Shown here: one piece after another, positions 49,723 through 58,941 of the stretch
How the letters are laid out: every line of letters starts with the position of its first letter
Position numbering within the stretch: the first letter of the stretch is position 1
Origin: Gloeomargaritales cyanobacterium VI4D9
GTDB taxonomy: Bacteria > Cyanobacteriota > Cyanobacteriia > Gloeomargaritales > Gloeomargaritaceae
Length of the DNA: 64,000 bases
Direction of reading: 5' to 3'
NCBI GenBank assembly: GCA_927797885.1
Contig: OV696605.1
Coordinates: 1,711,157 to 1,775,156, forward strand
Program-made: the position numbers and the translations under genes
Notes under the pieces: model-generated
What the model was told of the DNA's origin: nothing
The model's database searches: none
Seen by the model: the letters and a program-made list of their open reading frames with translations, nothing else

Positions 49723-50348
49723 TAGTGTTCAAAAATTCCCTGATAATTTAACAGGTCTAAACTCACCATAGTCGGTACACATTGGAAACACTGTTGCGCC
49801 AATTCCCAACGACCTTCCCGTTGCAACATGGCAGTTAACTGCTCAGCAATTTGGGGTAAGTAAATCACGTCATTAGCGGCGTAGGCTAATTGCTCTGGCC
49901 GCAAGGCATCCGGTCGCCCCCAATCTGAGGATTGAGCTTGCTTATCTAATTCAATGCCCAATAGTTCTTGTACGACTTCTTTGAGCCCGTGTTTGGGGGA
50001 ATAGGTTCGGGCAATTTTACTGGCAATTTTGGTACAGAAAATCGGTTGTACTTGGATATTTAAGTGATAACGTAAGGTGGCTAAATCAAAGCGAGCGTAG
50101 TGAAAAATTTTCAGAATGTGGGGAGCTTCCAACAGGGTTTGCAAATGGGGGGCTTGGGTTTGTCCCGGCAGAATTTTTACCAAAGTCGTCTGTCCGGTGG
50201 CATCGCTCACCTGAACCAAACACAACCGATCCCGGGCGGGGATCAACCCCATCGTTTCCGTATCCACACCTAATACGGATTGTTGTTGATAATGGGCGAA
50301 GAGTTGGGGGGACAAATCCTGTTCGCAAAAATGGGATTGGGCAACCAT
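49722..50348 (-). CDS. rnd: Ribonuclease D-like 3'-5' exonuclease
   Basis: 208 residues. DEDD exonuclease: VLGVDTETMGLIPARDRLCLVQVSD (first D and E), IFHYARFDLATLRYHL (third D), and AYAANDVIYLPQIAEQL (Y...D). It lacks HRDC domains, so it is the short form. Its ATG is one base behind the STAS stop, so it is translated with that gene. Confidence 0.85.
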   Translation of the reverse strand: MVAQSHFCEQDLSPQLFAHYQQQSVLGVDTETMGLIPARDRLCLVQVSDATGQTTLVKILPGQTQAPHLQTLLEAPHILKIFHYARFDLATLRYHLNIQVQPIFCTKIASKIARTYSPKHGLKEVVQELLGIELDKQAQSSDWGRPDALRPEQLAYAANDVIYLPQIAEQLTAMLQREGRWELAQQCFQCVPTMVSLDLLNYQGIFEH

Positions 50349-50349
50349 A

Positions 50350-50673
50350 CTACTTCCCGTATTCCTGATCAAAAACCTCTCGATTCGGGTAAATCTTAAT
50401 AATCCGCTCTAGGCCGGTAATCTCTAACAGGGTTTTCACCTGCTCAGAGGGCTGGCAGAGTGCCAATTCCCCTCCCACCGAGCGTAAACTTTTCAAGGCC
50501 GCCACCATCGCCCCCAACCCGGAACTGTCCACAAATTCTACTTGACTGAAATCTAGCAACACCAGAGTGGCCTTTTGACTGGCAATCTGCTTCACCTGTT
50601 GGGTTAATCCGTCTTTTGTGGTGGTATCTAAGCGCACTGGCGGCACGACCACCTCTAAGGGCAACTGATTCAT
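50350..50673 (-). CDS. STAS-domain anti-sigma factor antagonist
   Basis: 107 residues, a single STAS domain. LLDFSQVEFVDSSGLGAMVAA contains the serine that partner kinases phosphorylate in SpoIIAA-like proteins. No anti-sigma kinase or PP2C phosphatase is adjacent. Operon: small membrane protein, STAS protein, RNase D. Confidence 0.88.
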   Translation of the reverse strand: MNQLPLEVVVPPVRLDTTTKDGLTQQVKQIASQKATLVLLDFSQVEFVDSSGLGAMVAALKSLRSVGGELALCQPSEQVKTLLEITGLERIIKIYPNREVFDQEYGK

Positions 50674-50700
50674 AATTATTCGACTGACAGCTTTCCTAGA

Positions 50701-50952
50701 CTACCATAGACTAAATTGCGTCAGAAATAAATGCGTTACAGACGGCCACCATTTCTGCCATAGCTCCCAGGTACGGGTCAGTAGGGCACGGGGGCCAAAG
50801 CCAAAGCCAAACTGCAAAATTCCCAGGATCAGCCCAATGGTCAGCAGGGTTTTGCCCGTATTCACTGTCACTTTGATGACCCAATTCAGCACCAACCAGA
50901 CCAACACCAGCATTAAAGCGATTAAAATAATGTCCCCAATGGTCGCTCTCAT
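50701..50952 (-). CDS. Small two-helix membrane protein, unknown
   Basis: 83 residues. Hydrophobic segments at about 5-26 and 33-53. No family recognised. It is the first gene of the operon with the STAS protein (28-base gap), and an R1 copy lies immediately upstream of its start, probably inside or beside its promoter. Confidence 0.6.
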   Translation of the reverse strand: MRATIGDIILIALMLVLVWLVLNWVIKVTVNTGKTLLTIGLILGILQFGFGFGPRALLTRTWELWQKWWPSVTHLFLTQFSLW

Positions 50953-50958
50953 CAGATG

Positions 50959-51052
50959 TATAGCAATCCTAAATGAGAATAGAACAGGGGTCGCAGGGGC
51001 ACCGCCCCCGTCAAAGAAGCACCTGCGGTGTAGGTTCTCGGTAGCCTGCGTG
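50959..51052 (+). repeat. R1 subtype copy, right end lost
   Basis: TATAGCAATCCTAAATGAG, then caggggtcgcaggggcacc, then the insert aaagaagcacctgcggtgta, which is shared only with the copy at 54563. The normal right end is replaced by a gcctgcgtggcgtagcc palindrome. Confidence 0.65.
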
Positions 51053-51115
51053 GCGTAGCCATTGATATGGGTATTTTAGCAAAATAATCTCCCAGTGGTG
51101 GCAATAAATAGAGGT

Positions 51116-51243
51116 GGCCTTATTTGTTATTTTGTTTATTGATTTTTGTACTTACACAGCAGACCTGGAAGTCCCATTCTTTCCTTGGCAATTATTACTA
51201 ACACAGGGGTCATTCTCAATAGCCGTGAATTAATAGAGGTGCC
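51116..51243 (-). repeat. R4 repeat, third copy (inverted)
   Basis: Reverse complement contains ggcacctctattaattc, tattgagaatgacccctg, gagaatgggacttccag and acaaaaatcaataaaca; compare 252-365 and 7074-7194. The end at 51116 is less well preserved. Confidence 0.6.
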
Positions 51244-51398
51244 TATTGGTATCATCTTTAACTTCATCCATCACTATTATGAAGCATCACTTGGATAGCA
51301 TTAGGAAAAAAACCAGGCTTATCCGCTTCCCTCCATCAATAATCCCTTCTGTCTTACATAAGATTAACACGACCTAAATCCAATTAGGATTGCTACGG

Positions 51399-52718
51399 TC
51401 AAGAACCGTTGCCCATTAGTTGAAATTTGACCCGCAACCCATCACGGGGATGGGGGGTCGGTATGGTCACCAAACTTAAGTCTTGGTTGGGTACGATTTC
51501 CCACTGAGCGTGGCGGAGGAGATGGCTGGCAAAAATTTTCATCTCTAATCGGGCAAATTCTTTACCTAAACACTCTCGGATGCCGCCACCAAAAGGGATA
51601 TAGCCATATTTCGGCACCGGTGTTTGTTGGGATTCATGAAACCGATCAGGGTCAAATTTTTGTGGTGTTGGGTACAGTTCTTCATCCGTATGGGTCAGAC
51701 CAATTTGGTATAAAACATTCCAACCGGTTGGGATTTGATACCCTTGAAATTCACAGGTTTGTAATACTTTGCGGAACCCACCGCCGACCGGAGGTATTTT
51801 ACGCATGACTTCTTTTAATACCTGTTCTAAATAGGTCATTTGTTTGAGGGTTTCTAAGCTCAAAATTGCAGAATGGAATTGTTCTTGTTCCTGCCTCAGT
51901 CGTTCTAAAATAATTGGATGTTGGCCGACAAGTAAACAGAAAGAAGCAATGGCGGAGGTAAGCGTTTCATGACCTGCAAATAAGAGCAATAACACCTGGT
52001 CTTTGAGTTCGGCTAATTCTAAATGATTCCCGGCTTCATCCACCGCATTGATCAATAGGTCTAGGGCATTATCCCCGGCAACAGACGGGTTTTGTTGTCT
52101 GGCTTGGATGATATTGGTTAATTCTTCTAGTAGGAGTTGACGTGCCCGTTGGGCTTTACCAAAGCGCGTCCAAGGTAAATGGATGGGGAGGGAAAATAGT
52201 CCCTGGCACCAGATTTCAAACAGTTGTCCCAAACGGGTTTGTGAACCGTTATCCACCCCCACCAACAATTTACACGCCACATCTAGGGTGTAATTGCGAA
52301 GTTCGGGATACCAAACCAATTCCCCCATCTGATGCCAGGTTTGACAATAGGTATGGGTAATGGCCTCGATGGTCGAGATGTAGCCACTGAGGGCACGGGG
52401 CATGAAGGCCTGGACAAGCATTTTCCGCCGGGATTGATGGGCGGCTCCCGTTTGGAGTGCTAGGGAAAGATGACCCAACAGGCGGCGGGTACTCGGCGGC
52501 CAGGTAACTTGAAAATAGCGATTTTCATTTTCAAGGATGAATTGATTGGCGGCAATCCCTTGCATAAAAATTGTATTTTGACCAAGTAAATGGGTGCGGA
52601 AAATCGCTCCAAATTTCTGATGACGCTTGCGGGAAAAATCCGGGTCAGTAAAAAAGTCAATGGTTTCACCAAGGATGGGCAAACCAGAATGACCGGGGGG
52701 GAGGGGATTCATCATCAA
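51399..52718 (-). CDS. Cytochrome P450, CYP120-like
   Basis: 439 residues. Haem-ligand loop FGGGIRECLGKEFARLEMKIF, I-helix LLLFAGHETLTSAIASF, and ExxR in EVMRKIPPVGGGFRK. Start PLPPGHSGLPILGETIDFF resembles CYP120/CYP26. Synechocystis CYP120A1 hydroxylates retinoids, so a retinoid or apocarotenoid is a likely substrate. No dedicated ferredoxin or reductase is adjacent. Confidence 0.85.
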   Translation of the reverse strand: MMMNPLPPGHSGLPILGETIDFFTDPDFSRKRHQKFGAIFRTHLLGQNTIFMQGIAANQFILENENRYFQVTWPPSTRRLLGHLSLALQTGAAHQSRRKMLVQAFMPRALSGYISTIEAITHTYCQTWHQMGELVWYPELRNYTLDVACKLLVGVDNGSQTRLGQLFEIWCQGLFSLPIHLPWTRFGKAQRARQLLLEELTNIIQARQQNPSVAGDNALDLLINAVDEAGNHLELAELKDQVLLLLFAGHETLTSAIASFCLLVGQHPIILERLRQEQEQFHSAILSLETLKQMTYLEQVLKEVMRKIPPVGGGFRKVLQTCEFQGYQIPTGWNVLYQIGLTHTDEELYPTPQKFDPDRFHESQQTPVPKYGYIPFGGGIRECLGKEFARLEMKIFASHLLRHAQWEIVPNQDLSLVTIPTPHPRDGLRVKFQLMGNGS

Positions 52719-52966
52719 TCAGTAAAATAGGCAAACATCTTCTTTACAATTATAGCAATTGCGGTTGGGTATGACCGAATTGGCTAACTGGCCATTGGGG
52801 CTACAATTATGGAATATGTTTAACGATAATGGCATTTCTGAAATTACGTTGCGATTTAGGTTGCGATAACATGGGCATTTGAAGGAGATGACTTTTTAGC
52901 GGTGTCAGGGGATAAAGATGTCCATCATTCTCTATAATTGCGATCCAATACGGGTGTCCTCATGCC
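52719..52966. promoter_or_regulatory. Divergent control region of the P450 and dacB genes
   Basis: A TATAAT at 52933-52938, 29 bases ahead of the dacB frame, is a good minus-10 box; no convincing minus-35 is present at the right spacing. No gene or repeat is recognised in the rest of this stretch. Confidence 0.35.
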
Positions 52967-54484
52967 TTGATTGGCCGTCACGTTTTATCTGTTGAGTTGA
53001 TTGCTATGTTTCTCGCCAATCCACCCACACCAGTGCAATTATGTCGCACGTCTCTGACCAATACACTGGATCAAATCCGTCAGCAACCGGAGTACCAGAA
53101 AGCGCACTGGGGAATTTTGATTCAAACACAAGAAAATCCACCCCGTACTTTGTATGATTACCAAAGCCAGCGGTTTTTTTTACCCGCTTCTACGATAAAA
53201 CTCCTGACCACGGCCGGGGCTTTTGTCCATTTGGGGGGAGAGCATCGTCTGCGAACGGTGTTTTATCAACAGGGGCGGCAGTTGCATTTAGTAGGACAGG
53301 GGGATCCGACTTTAACAACGGTTAAATTGCAACAATTGGCGCAAAAAATTAGCCCCAAACAACGGCAAACGTTTGATACGGTGGTGATTCAAACCGGTTA
53401 TTTTCAAGGGCCTAATTTTAATGACCAATGGGAGTGGCAGGATATTCTCAATACGGATATGGTGCCGATTAATAATTTAATTTTGAATCGTAATGAGAGT
53501 CAGTTGCAACTGGTGGCACAAACCCCCGGCAAACCGGCACGGGTTTTTTGGTCTGACCCGGATGCGGGGCGTTACTGGCAAATTATCAACACTACCCGCA
53601 GTACCACTAGTCCCACACAGCCGGTGAACATTTGGATTCCGCCGGGGTTACCCCAATTGCATCTGCGGGGGGATGTGACCCCTCAGCCCCTCAGTTTTAC
53701 CGTGCCCATTCTAGATACGGATCAGTATCTTATCCAGACATTGACCCGGCTGTTCCCTGGCAAAAAAGTGGTCTTGCGACGAACGGTACTGCCAGCCAAT
53801 TTGGGGACAGAGGTGGCGGCGGTGGCATCGGTGCCGGTGGCGCAGCTGGTGGCTCGGATCAATCAAGCCAGTGATAACCTCTATGCGGAGGCTCTGTTGC
53901 GGCATTTGGGGGCGGTCAGCAATCCCCGGATGCCCAGTGATTTGGCGGGGATTCAGGTGGTACAAAAAGTGTTAGCGGGTCTGGGGGTCAGCCCTGGGGG
54001 GGTACTCCAAAGTGATGGCTCCGGGTTATCCCGCCACAACCGGGTTACGCCCCTGGCTTTGGTACAGATGTTGCAGGGAATGGCGGTTGCCCATCCCAGT
54101 TACGCTAACTCTTTGGCGGTTCCGGGACTGCCAGGCACCCTACGCAGGCGGTTTACCCAGACGGACATTGACCTACAGGCGAAAACAGGTACCCTATCGG
54201 GGGTTGCGGCTCTATCGGGCTATCTACAGCCCCGCAATCGTCCCAGATTAGTGTTTGCGATTGTGATCAACCTATCGGAACAACCAGCGGCGAGCCTACG
54301 GCGGGGCATTGACCAGATGGTAATGGCGGTAAATGATTGGGCGGAAAACTCCCCTCCTGACCAATGGGGAAATTGTACCCAGGCCGCCTATGGGCAGGGG
54401 GGCTCGGCGTTGCTCATCCCGAAATATCGCAGTCCTTACCGAGGATGGCTACGCCCTGCCATGCTGGTCACATTTGATTTATGA
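52967..54484 (+). CDS. dacB: D-Ala-D-Ala carboxypeptidase/endopeptidase, PBP4 type
   Basis: 505 residues. SxxK in RFFLPASTIKLLTTAG, SxN in QASDNLYAEALLRH, KTG in LQAKTGTLSGVAALSGY. It trims or cleaves peptidoglycan cross-links in the periplasm. The start is unclear: TTG at 52967 gives a short hydrophobic leader, whereas ATG at 53006 would remove most of it. No ATG gives a proper signal peptide, so either the TTG is used or the leader is damaged. The C-terminal 40 residues (GGSALLIPKYRSPYRGWLRP) look unrelated to the family. Confidence 0.85.
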   Translation: MIGRHVLSVELIAMFLANPPTPVQLCRTSLTNTLDQIRQQPEYQKAHWGILIQTQENPPRTLYDYQSQRFFLPASTIKLLTTAGAFVHLGGEHRLRTVFYQQGRQLHLVGQGDPTLTTVKLQQLAQKISPKQRQTFDTVVIQTGYFQGPNFNDQWEWQDILNTDMVPINNLILNRNESQLQLVAQTPGKPARVFWSDPDAGRYWQIINTTRSTTSPTQPVNIWIPPGLPQLHLRGDVTPQPLSFTVPILDTDQYLIQTLTRLFPGKKVVLRRTVLPANLGTEVAAVASVPVAQLVARINQASDNLYAEALLRHLGAVSNPRMPSDLAGIQVVQKVLAGLGVSPGGVLQSDGSGLSRHNRVTPLALVQMLQGMAVAHPSYANSLAVPGLPGTLRRRFTQTDIDLQAKTGTLSGVAALSGYLQPRNRPRLVFAIVINLSEQPAASLRRGIDQMVMAVNDWAENSPPDQWGNCTQAAYGQGGSALLIPKYRSPYRGWLRPAMLVTFDL

Positions 54485-54889
54485 GCAAAAATTTATACTC
54501 ATAATCATTTCCCCAAAAAAATGCAACACCTTTGAGGCACCTGTAATTGCTCTATTCCTTTCGATAGCAATCCCAAATGAGTTTAGAACGGGGTCGCAGG
54601 GGCACCGCCCCCGTCAAAGAAGCACCTGCGGTGTATGGTTCTGGAAAATTTTTGTATGCCTACAGCACGTAAGCTAATGTAAATCAAGTAGGATGGCTAT
54701 AGTAGTTTCAAACAAGTTTGCGACATTGCAGGGCATCAGCTTGGTCTAATTTGCATGAATTGTAAGCAAAGAAATTTATTGATACTTCAAAAATCATGGG
54801 TCGCAGGGCGTAGCCCCGTTTTGGTTCTCATTGACTTTTTTATTCACACAAATCGTCTGAGATTTTCATATCAAAAAAATGTATCAACA
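54485..54889. other. Repeat-filled spacer
   Basis: No gene. It contains the R1 subtype at 54563-54701, an R6 fragment at about 54702-54733, then an AT-rich stretch with one more phrase shared with other repeats (gggtcgcagggcgtagcccc, about 54798). Confidence 0.45.
54563..54701 (+). repeat. R1 subtype copy with insert
   Basis: Starts GATAGCAATCCCAAATGAG and ends AAGTAGGATGGCTATA. Shares the insert aaagaagcacctgcggtgta with 50959-51052 and has an additional gcctacagcacgtaagcta block related to the extra block in the copies at 366 and 5250. Confidence 0.7.
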
Positions 54890-55486
54890 TCACCAATACT
54901 GGGTAAGGTCATAACCGAGTTGGGACATCATCTCCCGGAATAGGGGCAAACTCAAGCCAATCACATTGCTATGACAACCGGTGATCCGTTCCACCCAGAT
55001 ACCGCCTTTTCCCTCCAGCGCAAAAGCCCCTGCACATTGTAAGGGTTCCCCCGTATGAATATAAGCCTGCATTTGTTCTGACGTTAATCGGCTAAAAAAT
55101 ACCTGGGTGGTGGCGACGCGGGTGAGGGTTTCGCCGGTGGTTAGGTCAATGAGGGTGTGGCCGGTGTGCAATTGCCCCTGTCTCCCACTGAGGTGTTGCA
55201 GTTGCGCTAGGGCGGTCGCCGCATCCCTAGGTTTGCCATAAATCACCCCCCCCAATTCAAACAGGGAATCACAGCCCAACACCACCGCTGGCGGGGTAAA
55301 CCTGGTCGCCACGTTCGTTGCCTTTGCCTCGGCGAGGGTTGCCACCAAGGCCACCGGGTCGGAGTTCTGAAATTGTCCCTCATCCACCCCACTGGGGCAC
55401 ACCAGGGGTTCCAGCCCAATCTGGCGCAGGAGTTGCAACCGGGCGGGGGAAGCGGAAGCTAAAATCAGCCGGGGGAGGTTAGGCAT
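54890..55486 (-). CDS. maf: Maf-family nucleoside triphosphate pyrophosphatase
   Basis: 198 residues from the ATG at 55486. Removes non-canonical or excess nucleotides (dTTP/UTP or modified); linked to septation control. Signature LILASASPARLQLLRQIGL, then VVLGCDSLFELGG and SGRQGQLHTGHTL. The frame overlaps the thioesterase end, as the last gene of the kinase-FHA-thioesterase-maf operon. Confidence 0.9.
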   Translation of the reverse strand: MPNLPRLILASASPARLQLLRQIGLEPLVCPSGVDEGQFQNSDPVALVATLAEAKATNVATRFTPPAVVLGCDSLFELGGVIYGKPRDAATALAQLQHLSGRQGQLHTGHTLIDLTTGETLTRVATTQVFFSRLTSEQMQAYIHTGEPLQCAGAFALEGKGGIWVERITGCHSNVIGLSLPLFREMMSQLGYDLTQYW

Positions 55487-55883
55487 CCAGGGCTTGGGCA
55501 AGCAGGGGGGGTAAACGGCGGAAAAGTTTACCAGTACGGCGTTCTAGGGGCGCCAACGCCACCATTGCGGTGCAAACGATTTCCCCTTGACGGGTCAGTT
55601 CGTAATCCCAGACCAACCGCACTCCCTGGCGGGGACGGGGACGGGCTTTGACCAGGATTTCCTCCCCTAGAAAAATGGGTTTCTGGTAGCGGATGGACAA
55701 ATCCACCACGGGTAAATCGCAACCAGCGGCCACCAAATCCCCAAAATTCAAGCCCCGCCCCTGCAACCAGGCCACCCGTGCCTGCTCCAGCCAATGCACA
55801 TAACTCCCGTGCCACGCCACCCCCGCATAGTCCGTGTCCTGGGGATAGACCTGCACCGGGTACACAAACCAGTCTGCCCTCAT
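55479..55883 (-). CDS. Hotdog-fold acyl-CoA thioesterase (4HBT)
   Basis: 134 residues. 4-hydroxybenzoyl-CoA thioesterase-type fold: VYPQDTDYAGVAWHGSYVHWLEQAR, with the catalytic Asp in QDTDYAG. In cyanobacteria a close type hydrolyses 1,4-dihydroxy-2-naphthoyl-CoA for phylloquinone, which is a reasonable but unproven guess here. Start overlaps the FHA gene's stop as ATGA. Confidence 0.78.
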   Translation of the reverse strand: MRADWFVYPVQVYPQDTDYAGVAWHGSYVHWLEQARVAWLQGRGLNFGDLVAAGCDLPVVDLSIRYQKPIFLGEEILVKARPRPRQGVRLVWDYELTRQGEIVCTAMVALAPLERRTGKLFRRLPPLLAQALDA

Positions 55884-56449
55884 ACGCCCCCGACCGGCTG
55901 GGATGGGACATGGGACGTACTGGGGGTTTTGGGGCGATACTGTTCCAACACCATACTCACCAATCCCCAGGTGGCCGCCGCCGCCGCCACGATCAAAATC
56001 AAGGCTAAGACAATCATCATGCCCGAATTACTCCGCCCCCGTTTGGCTGCCACCATGGCTGGGGTGGCCGTGGTGGGGGCAGTAATCTGGGTGGCATTGG
56101 GGTCGCCGGTGGTCAGCAGGGTCACGGTAATCCGGTGGCTCCCCAGCCGGATCACATCCTGGTCGTGCAAAACCCGGCTGGTTTGATGTAGGGTTTCCCC
56201 ATTCAGCCCCGTCCCATTGGCACTGCGGTCGGTCAAAATCACCTGGTCGCCGCTACTGCTGATCAAAGCGTGGTAACGGGAGACTTGCTTATCCGGCAGA
56301 ACCACCCGGTTCACGGGTTTCCCCCCCAAGCGACTGGGCATTTGTTCATATTCCCGGCCAAACGCTATCGGTGGCGCATAATGATGCTGGGTCGCCGCCC
56401 CCGTCGCCGGGTCATTCCAACTCAACTGGACATAGATGGGTTCATCCAT
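55880..56449 (-). CDS. FHA-domain membrane protein
   Basis: 189 residues. FHA domain at about 25-110: AFGREYEQ, VNRVVLPDKQVSRYHALISS (phosphothreonine-binding S-R-x-H) and LTDRSANGTGLNGE. A Thr/Pro/Ala linker precedes a C-terminal membrane helix (about 144-165) and a short tail. It follows the CHASE2 kinase gene by 34 bases, so a phospho-Thr on that kinase or its targets is a likely ligand. Confidence 0.88.
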   Translation of the reverse strand: MDEPIYVQLSWNDPATGAATQHHYAPPIAFGREYEQMPSRLGGKPVNRVVLPDKQVSRYHALISSSGDQVILTDRSANGTGLNGETLHQTSRVLHDQDVIRLGSHRITVTLLTTGDPNATQITAPTTATPAMVAAKRGRSNSGMMIVLALILIVAAAAATWGLVSMVLEQYRPKTPSTSHVPSQPVGGV

Positions 56450-56483
56450 CACATCTCACCCCCCATGCCTCCCATCATAACCC

Positions 56484-58676
56484 CTAGAGCAGGGGCTTCA
56501 AATCCCGCAGTACCTCCAACGCCGTTTGGTAGCGTTCCGTGTAGAAATAGGCCACCATTTTGTCCAAAATATCCGCCAAGGTACGGCTCACCTGCGCCCG
56601 GTCTCGCCAGATGGGCAACCCCGTATCCTGGTCTAAATTCAAATCCCGGGGTGGGGTACCGGTCAAGCATTGAATGCCAATCATTCCCACAGCGTAAATA
56701 TCACTGTTCAACTGGGGTCGCCCCCCCATCTGCTCACTAGGGGCATACCCCCGGGTGCCCACCGCCACCGTATAATCGGCTTCCGTTCCTTCCTCTTTGG
56801 GTCGCATCTGCTTCACTGCCCCAAAATCAATCAAAACCAACCGCTGGTCCTTCTGACGGCGAATGATATTGGCCGGTTTCAAATCCCGGTGAATCACCTT
56901 ATGCTCATGCACAAAGGCCAAGACCTCTAAAATGCCCCGCAAAAAATGTACCGTGTAGGCCTCATCCCGTTTTTGCCCCGGCACCAACTCCTTATCCAAA
57001 GGCGTGCCCTGGATAAATTCCTGTACCAGGTAAAATTCTTGATTTTCTTCAAAGTAGGCCAACAACTGGGGAATTTGCCGATGCCGCCCCAGGATTTCCA
57101 AAATTTCCGCCTCCGTATTGAACAACCGGCGTGCCAATTGCAAAAACTGACTGTCGGAACGCCCCGGTTTTAACTGCTTCACCACGCAGGTGGGTCGTCC
57201 CGGGCGTTGGGTGTCCTGGGCTAAATAGGTACGGCCAAACCCCCCCTCCCCCAACACCTTGACCACCTGATAGCGCCTGGCCAGCAGCCCATCCTCCCGG
57301 CGGCTTGGTTGGGTCGGACGCACCCCCAAATTCCCCGCCGCCGTCGCCTGAGTGGACTCCAGCAGGTTTTGCAAAATGGTGATCTGCTGTTCCTGTTGCG
57401 CCGCTTTCGCCGCCACCAGCCGGTGCTGACGATCCGTCTCATAGGCAATGTAGGCCACCACCCCCATGCCGGTGCCCACCACCCCCAAGACCGGCGGCAC
57501 CAGAGGAATCCAGCCCCCCAAAGCAAACAGCACCACAGCGGTACCCACCGCCCCCACCACCGCCCCGGTTAACCCTAGTACCAAGCCCAGGGGATGGCGC
57601 AACCGCCAGGCCAAGATGCCCCCCACCCAACACCAGAGAAAGACCCACAGAATTTCCAGCCCCTCGCCCCAATACCAAATTTGCGTCCGCCCATCCAGGG
57701 CACTGCTGATGATTTGACTGGCAATCTGGCCGTGGATTACCACCCCCGCCATCTTCTGGTCTTCTTTCAACCCGGCACTGTAGGGGGTATAAAAATCATC
57801 CTTGGCACTGGCCGCCGTCACCCCCACCAACACCAACCGACCCTCCACCAAGCGGGGGGGTACCTGTTGCGCCAGCACCTCCCCCAGGGTGACCTGCTCC
57901 ACCGCCCGCCGTGCCCCCCGGTAATTCAACAACACCTGATACCCCCGGTCATCCACCCCTTGGTAGGGGCCAGCGTTGGCCGTCAACCGGGGAAATACCC
58001 CCCGCCCCAATAGAATCGTCCCGTCCGCCGTCTGCTGGGGTTCAATCCCCTGGGGTTGCAAAAACCGCAGAGCCATCTGCACCCCGAGGGCATTGGGCGT
58101 GGGACAGGGAGATTGGGGATCCACCTGCCCACCCAATAACGCCCGCCGCACCGTGCCCCCAGCGTCCACCACCATATCCGCAAACCCGACTCGCTGGGGA
58201 GCCTCTGCCCGGGGAATCGCCGGTGGGGGTTTAATACCAGGGCTATTGCTATCCCCCAGTTTGCACACGGTGATCACCCTTGCTTCCTTAGCAAAAAGGT
58301 CATTCAGGGCTTGACTGCCCGGTTCCTGGGGAATATCCCGATAAAAATCCACCCCAATCGCCCGGGGGTTATGCGCCAACAACAACCGCAGGGCTTCCGC
58401 CAGGATTTTATCCCGGAGCGGCCATTGCCCCAGTTTTTGAATATCTGCTTCCGTCACTTCCACCACCAACACCCGTTTATCCGGGGGTTCATCCGGTCGC
58501 CACCGGATCATTTGGTCGTAGAGTGCCAATTCCACCCCCTGCAAGCCCCCGGTCGCCCGCACCCCAGTAATGACGATTCCCACAATCAACCCACCCAACA
58601 GGGCAGGCCAGCCTAACCAAATGCCAACTTTCTGCACTGGCGGCCAGGACTGGAGACGTTTCAAGAAAGCAGGCAT
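56484..58676 (-). CDS. CHASE2-domain serine/threonine protein kinase
   Basis: 730 residues. Membrane helix (about 20-38), periplasmic CHASE2 sensor (about 45-325), two or three membrane helices (about 340-410), then kinase domain from about 467 with GEGGFGRTYLAQD (Gly loop), VVKQL (Lys500), HRDLKPANI and IDFGAVKQ. An extracytoplasmic signal is sensed and passed to a cytoplasmic Ser/Thr kinase. First gene of the operon with the FHA protein. Start ATG at 58676 gives MPAFLKRLQSW; upstream extension to 58784 is rejected. Confidence 0.9.
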   Translation of the reverse strand: MPAFLKRLQSWPPVQKVGIWLGWPALLGGLIVGIVITGVRATGGLQGVELALYDQMIRWRPDEPPDKRVLVVEVTEADIQKLGQWPLRDKILAEALRLLLAHNPRAIGVDFYRDIPQEPGSQALNDLFAKEARVITVCKLGDSNSPGIKPPPAIPRAEAPQRVGFADMVVDAGGTVRRALLGGQVDPQSPCPTPNALGVQMALRFLQPQGIEPQQTADGTILLGRGVFPRLTANAGPYQGVDDRGYQVLLNYRGARRAVEQVTLGEVLAQQVPPRLVEGRLVLVGVTAASAKDDFYTPYSAGLKEDQKMAGVVIHGQIASQIISSALDGRTQIWYWGEGLEILWVFLWCWVGGILAWRLRHPLGLVLGLTGAVVGAVGTAVVLFALGGWIPLVPPVLGVVGTGMGVVAYIAYETDRQHRLVAAKAAQQEQQITILQNLLESTQATAAGNLGVRPTQPSRREDGLLARRYQVVKVLGEGGFGRTYLAQDTQRPGRPTCVVKQLKPGRSDSQFLQLARRLFNTEAEILEILGRHRQIPQLLAYFEENQEFYLVQEFIQGTPLDKELVPGQKRDEAYTVHFLRGILEVLAFVHEHKVIHRDLKPANIIRRQKDQRLVLIDFGAVKQMRPKEEGTEADYTVAVGTRGYAPSEQMGGRPQLNSDIYAVGMIGIQCLTGTPPRDLNLDQDTGLPIWRDRAQVSRTLADILDKMVAYFYTERYQTALEVLRDLKPLL

Positions 58677-58941
58677 AGGGGTCAGATGTGTACTAGTGAT
58701 GCAATATTTTTTGTACCCAATCGGTTCGCCATGCCTAAACCACAGATTTAACCTGATAACTCCCTGGATGCGAACTGCTCCCACCCACCATTGTTACCAG
58801 TTTACCACAGGGCTAGGGGGGCAATCGGTTTCTCTGGTCATTGATTCACCCGCTGACTGCAGCAATCATTTTTAAACAATTGTGAGCAAAAATTTCAAGG
58901 GTCGCAGGGCGTTGCCCCATTCTTGGGTTTAAGTAACCTTG

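Larger units (their letters stand above)
50953..51398. other. Repeat-filled spacer
   Basis: No gene. It holds the R1 copy at 50959-51052, the inverted R4 at about 51116-51243, the transposase tail IGIIFNFIHHYYEASLG (51246-51298) and an R1 right-tip fragment (ccaattaggattgctac, about 51379-51396) next to the P450 stop. Confidence 0.5.
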
